From Sphingomonadales bacterium UBA6171 (GTDB lineage: Bacteria; Pseudomonadota; Alphaproteobacteria; Sphingomonadales; Sphingomonadaceae): a DNA stretch of 10,074 nucleotides. Shown here piece by piece: positions 5,875 to 10,074 of this stretch (its first letter is position 1; every line of letters starts with the position of its first letter). A model generated the notes under the pieces. That model was not told the origin of the DNA. It saw only the letters and a program-made list of their open reading frames with translations, and did not search any database. The stretch lies in NCBI GenBank assembly GCA_002422985.1, contig DITZ01000040.1:1-10074 (forward strand). The letters run 5' to 3'. The translations under genes and the position numbers were made by a program.

Positions 5875-6324
5875 TCAGTCCTGCTCCTTGAAGTCGGCGT
5901 GGCAGGCCTTGCAACTGGCACCAATTTTCGGAACGGCGGCCTGAACGGCGGCCAGATCGCCAGCGGCCGAGGCGGTTTTCATCGCCGTGGTGGCGGCGCG
6001 CAAACCGGCGGCGGCCGCAGCAAATTTCGCCGGCTGTTCCCAGATGGCGGGCAATGCATGGGTTTTCACACCCAGCTTCGGGCCACTGCCTTTGGGGAAC
6101 CAGCCCGGAAGCTCGGCGGCCATCCTGTCCAGCTTCACCGCATTGGCGGCAATCGCCTTCATATCCGGCGCGGGCTTTTTCAGTTCATCATTGATGGCCT
6201 TGTTGGTCCTGGCGATCAGCTTGAATTTTGTCTCGCGAAACGAGTCCGCCGCCTGCACGGCAGTGGTGCTCACGCCGGCCAGCATCAGTGCGGCAAGCGC
6301 GGCGGCCATCGGCAATCTCTGCAT
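5875..6324 (-). CDS. Class II c-type cytochrome (cytochrome c' family)
   Basis: A 149-residue exported haem protein. Residues 1-26 are a signal peptide ending VQA before ADSFRE. The mature chain is mostly helical and Ala/Lys rich, and the single haem-attachment site CKACH sits at 138-142, near the C-terminus, the hallmark of class II cytochromes c (class I place it near the N-terminus). The length matches the family. The ATG at 6324 is fixed by a strong Shine-Dalgarno, GAGGAG, 6 nt upstream and by the signal peptide; the frame is open to 6450 but that extension is arginine- and cysteine-containing non-homologous sequence. The b561 gene starts 2 nt after its stop, so the two form an operon. 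Possible roles are electron transfer or nitric oxide binding; sequence alone does not decide. I see no clear promoter or FNR-type box upstream. Confidence 0.9.
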   Translation of the reverse strand: MQRLPMAAALAALMLAGVSTTAVQAADSFRETKFKLIARTNKAINDELKKPAPDMKAIAANAVKLDRMAAELPGWFPKGSGPKLGVKTHALPAIWEQPAKFAAAAAGLRAATTAMKTASAAGDLAAVQAAVPKIGASCKACHADFKEQD

Positions 6325-6330
6325 TCCACT

Positions 6331-6336
6331 CTCCTC
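6331..6336 (-). promoter_or_regulatory. Ribosome binding site deciding the cytochrome c' start
   Basis: GAGGAG six nucleotides before the ATG at 6324 is the strongest Shine-Dalgarno in this part of the window. It selects the start that gives a clean signal peptide over the longer open frame upstream. Confidence 0.75.
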
Positions 6337-6437
6337 TGAAACAGGGCCCGGGGCGGGACTTAGCAGATATTGCTGCGCAGAAAAGTGGCAGCACCGCCGT
6401 TCCGCCACACGGGACCTGAGGCGGCTTCCGCCCCCGA

Positions 6438-6460
6438 TTGACCCCGTCACGCCGGGTCAA
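6438..6460 (-). terminator. Hairpin downstream of folC, possible terminator without a U-tract
   Basis: TTGACCC (6460-6454) pairs perfectly with GGGTCAA (6444-6438) around a 9-nt loop, 17 nt after the folC stop. A second small hairpin, GGCGG-AAG-CCGCC, follows at 6432-6420. No T-run follows either, so they may be a weak or Rho-assisted terminator or an mRNA 3'-end stabiliser separating the trp-acc-fol transcript from the cytochrome genes. Confidence 0.4.
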
Positions 6461-6477
6461 CAGGGGCAGACACCGCT

Positions 6478-7800
6478 CTACACCGGCAAAGGCCCGTTCA
6501 GCGCCAGCGCCTCGCCCACCAGATGCAGCGATCCGGTCATCAGCACGCGTGACGCGCCCGCCACGCGCGCCACCGCGTCGGGCAGGCTGGTGGCCGCGTC
6601 GGCCTGCATCCCCAGTGCCCGCGCATCGGCGGCCAGCGCGTCCGCGGGCACGCCATCATGGCCGCTGATGGGCACCGCGGTTATCCGCACGCCGTGCGGC
6701 ATGGATTTCAGGAAGGCCTTATGATCCTTGGTCGCCAGCATCCCCACCAGCAGATGCAGCGGCAGCGCCGGGCTGGCACCGGCGGCAAAGGCCGCCAATG
6801 CGCGGGCGGCCGCCGGATTATGCCCGCCGTCCAGCCATAGTTCCGCGCCTGCCGGCAAGGGCGCCACCAGCGGGCCGGCGGTCAGCCGCTGCAACCGCCC
6901 CGGCCATTGCACCCAGCCCATGGCAGAGCGCAGCGCGCTGTCCGGCACGTTGAGCGCGCTTTGCGCGCGCAGCATGGCGATGGCGAGGCCGGCATTGTCC
7001 GCCTGATGCGCGCCGGCGAGCTTTGGCACCGGCAGGCGCAGCGCCTCCTCCAGCGACGGATCGCGCCAGGCGAGCTGACCGTCATAGACCGCACAGTCCC
7101 AGCTCTCCCCACGCGGGCGCAGCAGCGCACCCTTCAGCGCCGCCACCTCGGCAACCGCGGCGTGAATCGGTGCCGGATATTTCTGTGTCACCAGCGGCAC
7201 ATTGCGGCGCGCGATGCCGGCCTTTTCCTGCGCGATATGGCGCAGCGTCGGCCCCAGGATCGCCACATGATCCAGCGCCAGCTGGCTGATGCCGGTTACC
7301 AGCGGTTCGGGGACGACATTGGTGGAATCGAGCCGGCCACCCAGCCCCACCTCCAGCACCACGGCATCCGCCGGGTTGGCGGCAAACAGCAGAAAGGCGG
7401 CCGCCGTGATGCATTCGAAAAAGGAAATCGGCTGGCCGGCGTTGAAGCGCAGCACGTCGGCCAGCGCTTCGGCAAATTCCTCGTCGCTTACCAGCGTGCC
7501 ACTCACGCGGATCCGCTCGTTCACCCGCACCAGATGCGGCGACGTGAACATATGCACCCGATGCCCGGCCGCCTCCAGCGCGGCGCGCAGGAAGGCGCAG
7601 GTGGAACCCTTGCCGTTGGTGCCGGCCACATGCAGCACCGGCGGCAGCCGCCTGTGCGGGCTGGCCATGCGCGCCAGCAGCCGTTCGATGCGATCGAGCG
7701 TGAGATCAACCCCCCACACCCGCTGCTGGCCGGCGGCGCGCAGCAGCCGGTCGAGCACGGGATCGTCGGATCGGGCAAAATCCGCCATCGCCCCCGTCAT
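6478..7800 (-). CDS. folC: Bifunctional folylpolyglutamate synthase / dihydrofolate synthase
   Basis: A 440-residue cytoplasmic Mur-ligase-family enzyme that adds glutamate to dihydropteroate and to folates using ATP. The P-loop GTNGKGST is at 60-67 preceded by HVA, the metal-binding segment LEVGLGGRLDSTN at 149-161, the LALDHVAILGPT stretch at 174-185, the EKAGI motif around 192-196 whose lysine is carbamylated in the family, and the GGHNPAAARAL start of the C-terminal ligase domain. Length is normal. The start ATG overlaps the accD stop by 4 nt (ATGA); a second in-frame ATG four codons later (7788) is an alternative. It closes the trpB-trpA-accD-folC run, an order common in alphaproteobacteria although the products serve different pathways. 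Confidence 0.95.
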   Translation of the reverse strand: MTGAMADFARSDDPVLDRLLRAAGQQRVWGVDLTLDRIERLLARMASPHRRLPPVLHVAGTNGKGSTCAFLRAALEAAGHRVHMFTSPHLVRVNERIRVSGTLVSDEEFAEALADVLRFNAGQPISFFECITAAAFLLFAANPADAVVLEVGLGGRLDSTNVVPEPLVTGISQLALDHVAILGPTLRHIAQEKAGIARRNVPLVTQKYPAPIHAAVAEVAALKGALLRPRGESWDCAVYDGQLAWRDPSLEEALRLPVPKLAGAHQADNAGLAIAMLRAQSALNVPDSALRSAMGWVQWPGRLQRLTAGPLVAPLPAGAELWLDGGHNPAAARALAAFAAGASPALPLHLLVGMLATKDHKAFLKSMPHGVRITAVPISGHDGVPADALAADARALGMQADAATSLPDAVARVAGASRVLMTGSLHLVGEALALNGPLPV

Positions 7801-8642
7801 TGCCGCCCCAAAAGCCCGATCAGCCGGCCCAGTGTCCCGCGCAGATCATGGCGCGGCACCACCATGTCCACCATGCCATGATCGCGCAGATATTCCGCCC
7901 GCTGGAAGCCTTCGGGCAGCTTTTCGCGGATGGTGGATTCAATCACCCGCGCCCCGGCAAAGCCGATCAGCGCGCCCGGCTCGGCGATATGCACATCGCC
8001 CAGCATGGCATAGCTGGCGGTGACGCCGCCGGTCGTCGGATCGGTCAGCACCACGATATAGGGCAGACGCGCGTCGCGCAGCTGCGCGATGGCAACGGTG
8101 GTAGCCGGCATCTGCATCAGCGACAGGATGCCCTCCTGCATCCGCGCGCCGCCGGCGGCGGTGAAAATGATGAACGGGCAGCCGCGCGCAATCGCGGCAT
8201 CGGCGGCCGCCGCAAAGGCCGCGCCCACGCCGATGCCCATGGAGCCGCCCATAAAGGCGAAATCCTGCACCGCCACCACCGCAGGATGGCCGGTGATGCT
8301 GCCGGCCGCGACCAGCATCGCATCCTGCTCGCCCGTGGCCGCCCGCGCCGCCTTCAGCCGGTCCGGATAGCGTTTCTGGTCCTTGAACTTCAGCGGATCG
8401 TCGGGCAGCACCGGCACCGCAATGCGTTCATGCGCGCCATCGTCAAACAGCGCGGCAAAGCGCGCCTTCGCGCCGATCCGCTCATGATGGCCGCATTCGG
8501 GGCAGACGGACTGGTTCGCCTCAAAATCGCGGCTATACAGCATCGCGCCGCAGCTGCGGCACTTGGTCCACAGATTGTCCGGCGTCTCGCGCCGCTGGAT
8601 GAAGCTGGTGATGCGCTGGCGCGACTTGGTGATCCAGCTCAT
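7797..8642 (-). CDS. accD: Acetyl-CoA carboxylase carboxyltransferase subunit beta
   Basis: A 281-residue cytoplasmic protein that with AccA transfers the carboxyl group from biotin-BCCP to acetyl-CoA, giving malonyl-CoA for fatty acid synthesis. The N-terminal four-cysteine zinc site is intact: Cys28, Cys31, Cys47 and Cys50 (CRSC and CPEC). The crotonase-type core follows, with oxyanion-hole glycine segments GGARMQEG at 164-171 and TTGGVTASY at 203-211. Length is near the usual 280-305. Its ATG overlaps the trpA stop by 4 nt and its TGA overlaps the folC ATG by 4 nt, so its translation is probably coupled to both neighbours. No accA is visible in the window. Confidence 0.97.
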   Translation of the reverse strand: MSWITKSRQRITSFIQRRETPDNLWTKCRSCGAMLYSRDFEANQSVCPECGHHERIGAKARFAALFDDGAHERIAVPVLPDDPLKFKDQKRYPDRLKAARAATGEQDAMLVAAGSITGHPAVVAVQDFAFMGGSMGIGVGAAFAAAADAAIARGCPFIIFTAAGGARMQEGILSLMQMPATTVAIAQLRDARLPYIVVLTDPTTGGVTASYAMLGDVHIAEPGALIGFAGARVIESTIREKLPEGFQRAEYLRDHGMVDMVVPRHDLRGTLGRLIGLLGRQ

Positions 8643-9466
8643 GCGCTTTGCCTTTCCCGCGCGCTGCGAACCGCATCCGCCAATGTGCTGACAAAGGCGC
8701 GCACCTCGCCGGGCAGGTCGTTGGATTTGCGGGCGGCGGCATCCCCCACCAGCTCCACGATGGCGGAGCCGACGACAACGGCATCGGCAACCCGTGCGAT
8801 GGCCGCGGCCTGTTCGGGCGTGCGCACGCCAAAGCCCACCGCCACCGGCAGGCTGGTCGCCGCCTTCAGCCGGGCAACCGCCGCGCCGATGTCGGCCGCG
8901 CTGGCGCTGTTGGCTCCCGTGATGCCCGCCACCGCCACATGATAGAGGAAACCCGACGCCCCATCGAGCACGGCCGGCAGCCGCCGCTCGTCGGTCGTCG
9001 GCGTGGCGAGCCGCACCAGATGCAGGCCATTGGCGGCCAGCGCCGGCGCGAGGTCAGCGGCTTCCTCGGGCGGCAGGTCCACCACGATGCAGCCATCCAG
9101 CCCCGCTGCTGCCGCATCGCGCGCAAAGGCATCGGCACCATAGGCCAGCAGCGGATTGAGATAGCCCATCAATATGAGCGGCGTATCGCCATCGCGCGAA
9201 CGGAAATCCGCCACGATAGCCAGCAGCCTGCGCAGGCTGATGCCGGCCTCCAGCGCGCGGATATTGCCGGCCTGAATGGCCGGACCGTCTGCCATCGGAT
9301 CGGTAAACGGCATGCCGATCTCGATGATGTCGGCGCCGCCGGCCACCAGCGCTTCCAGCACGGCGGGGGTCAGGTCCGGCGTCGGGTCGCCGCCGCACAC
9401 AAAGGTCACCAGCGCCGCACGGCCTTCGCACGCGGCAAAGCGGCGCGAAAGACGGTCCCCGCTCAC
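8639..9466 (-). CDS. trpA: Tryptophan synthase alpha subunit
   Basis: A 275-residue TIM-barrel lyase that splits indole-3-glycerol phosphate into indole and glyceraldehyde 3-phosphate and channels indole to TrpB. The two catalytic acids fall at Glu49 and Asp60 (IIEIGMPF and DPMADGP), the same numbers as in the E. coli enzyme. Other family landmarks are GYLNPLLAYG at 101-110, VVDLPPEE at 128-135, AGITGANSA at 180-188 and the phosphate-binding GFGVRTPEQ and VVGSAIV. The start is GTG at 9466, forming a GTGA overlap with the trpB stop; no in-frame ATG lies near enough to compete and the MSGDRLSRRF N-terminus fits homologues. It overlaps accD by 4 nt at its end. Confidence 0.96.
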   Translation of the reverse strand: MSGDRLSRRFAACEGRAALVTFVCGGDPTPDLTPAVLEALVAGGADIIEIGMPFTDPMADGPAIQAGNIRALEAGISLRRLLAIVADFRSRDGDTPLILMGYLNPLLAYGADAFARDAAAAGLDGCIVVDLPPEEAADLAPALAANGLHLVRLATPTTDERRLPAVLDGASGFLYHVAVAGITGANSASAADIGAAVARLKAATSLPVAVGFGVRTPEQAAAIARVADAVVVGSAIVELVGDAAARKSNDLPGEVRAFVSTLADAVRSARERQSA

Positions 9467-10074
9467 AGCGTCACCCCCAGCACCGACGCCACCGTGAAGA
9501 TATCCTTGTCCCCGCGGCCCGACAGGTTGACGAGGATGATATCGTCCTTCGCCATGGCGGGTGCAGCCTTCTGCACCCAGGCGATGGCGTGCGCGGATTC
9601 CAGCGCCGGGAGGATGCCCTCCACCCGCGCCAGCAGCTGAAACGCGTCCATCGCCTGGTCGTCGGTCACACCCTCATAATGCACGCGGCCGATGGCGTGC
9701 AGCCAGGCATGTTCCGGGCCGATGCCGGGATAATCCAGCCCCGCGGAAATACTGTGCGCCTCGCTGATCTGGCCGTCCGCGTCCTGCAACAGATAGGTGC
9801 GGTTGCCATGCAGCACGCCCGGCCGGCCGCCGGAAAGGCTGGCGGCATGTTCGGCCGTGTCCAGCCCATGGCCGGCGGCCTCGATGCCCACCAGTCGCAC
9901 ATCATCGTCCAGAAAGGCATGGAACAGGCCGATGGCGTTCGATCCGCCACCCACCGCGGCCACCGCCACATCGGGCAGCCGGCCTTCGGCTTCCAGCAGC
10001 TGCGCCTTTGCCTCGGTGCCGATCACGCTCTGGAAATCGCGCACCATCTCCGGATAGGGATGCGGGCCGGCGGC
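9463..10074 (-). CDS. trpB: Tryptophan synthase beta subunit, C-terminal 203 residues (start outside the window)
   Basis: The C-terminal half of the PLP enzyme that condenses indole with serine to tryptophan. The translation enters the window at AAGPHPYPEMVRDFQSVIG, a highly conserved TrpB stretch. The PLP-phosphate-binding GGGSNAIG follows, then the AEHAASLSGGRPGVLHG segment, the conserved SAGLDYPGIGPEHAWL motif and the C-terminal SGRGDKDIFTV. The PLP lysine and the N-terminal domain lie beyond position 10074, so the internal Met at 10047 is not the start. It ends in TGA overlapping the trpA GTG by 4 nt, which suits the equimolar alpha2-beta2 complex. Confidence 0.97.
   Translation of the reverse strand, partial: AAGPHPYPEMVRDFQSVIGTEAKAQLLEAEGRLPDVAVAAVGGGSNAIGLFHAFLDDDVRLVGIEAAGHGLDTAEHAASLSGGRPGVLHGNRTYLLQDADGQISEAHSISAGLDYPGIGPEHAWLHAIGRVHYEGVTDDQAMDAFQLLARVEGILPALESAHAIAWVQKAAPAMAKDDIILVNLSGRGDKDIFTVASVLGVTL

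Noticed and set aside
6363..6376. GCAG-N6-CTGC inverted repeat upstream of cytochrome c', considered as an FNR/NnrR-type box
   Set aside because: It matches neither TTGAT-N4-ATCAA nor other known redox-regulator consensus sequences, and arms of four bases are common by chance in this composition.
6325..6450. N-terminal extension of the cytochrome c' gene
   Set aside because: The internal ATG at 6324 has a strong Shine-Dalgarno and begins a normal signal peptide; the extension would bury it.
6907..9640. Several overlapping plus-strand open frames opposite folC, accD and trpA
   Set aside because: The minus-strand genes are unmistakable conserved enzymes; the opposite frames overlap one another and have no recognisable features.
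1..10074. CRISPR, mobile element, prophage, toxin-antitoxin or tRNA content
   Set aside because: Read on both strands: no spaced repeat array, transposase, terminal inverted repeats or tRNA-like cloverleaf was seen; the window is almost entirely conserved metabolic genes.

Overview
This is a GC-rich, almost fully coding window in which every supported gene lies on the minus strand, so genes are described here from high to low coordinates. Protein similarity recalled from memory, the trpB-trpA-accD-folC order and the alginate-export-type porin inside a nitrate-assimilation cluster all suggest an alphaproteobacterium, most likely a sphingomonad. I see no rRNA, tRNA, insertion sequence, phage gene or CRISPR array.

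Region 1 (10074 to 6478) is a tight housekeeping run: the 3' part of trpB (tryptophan synthase beta), trpA (alpha), accD (acetyl-CoA carboxylase carboxyltransferase beta) and folC (folylpolyglutamate/dihydrofolate synthase). Each junction is a 4-nt ATGA or GTGA overlap, as expected for one translationally coupled transcript. A hairpin without a U-tract follows folC.

Region 2 (6324 to 5225) is a two-gene redox unit: a periplasmic class II (cytochrome c'-like) cytochrome with a C-terminal CKACH haem site, and a cytochrome b561-type membrane protein two nucleotides downstream.

Region 3 (5080 to 1, continuing beyond the window) is a nitrate assimilation locus. nasT (ANTAR-domain antiterminator) and nasS (nitrate-binding sensor without a signal peptide) overlap by 4 nt. 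A 255-nt gap follows, then the structural genes: a NarK/NasA nitrate-nitrite MFS transporter, an alginate-export-family outer-membrane porin and the start of nirB (NAD(P)H nitrite reductase large subunit).

The most interesting part is the 255-nt gap. Just before the transporter it holds a strong intrinsic terminator (13-bp stem followed by five U). Upstream are two hairpins with six-nucleotide loops AACGAG and AAUGAA, both fitting the AnnGnn loop pattern bound by ANTAR proteins. The second hairpin shares bases with the 5' arm of the terminator, so the two cannot form together. This is the architecture expected if NasT, released from NasS when nitrate is present, allows read-through into the nitrate genes. 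The general mechanism is known; this particular element, with an extra hairpin between the two loops and a 21-bp-period direct repeat upstream, is the part worth a second look.
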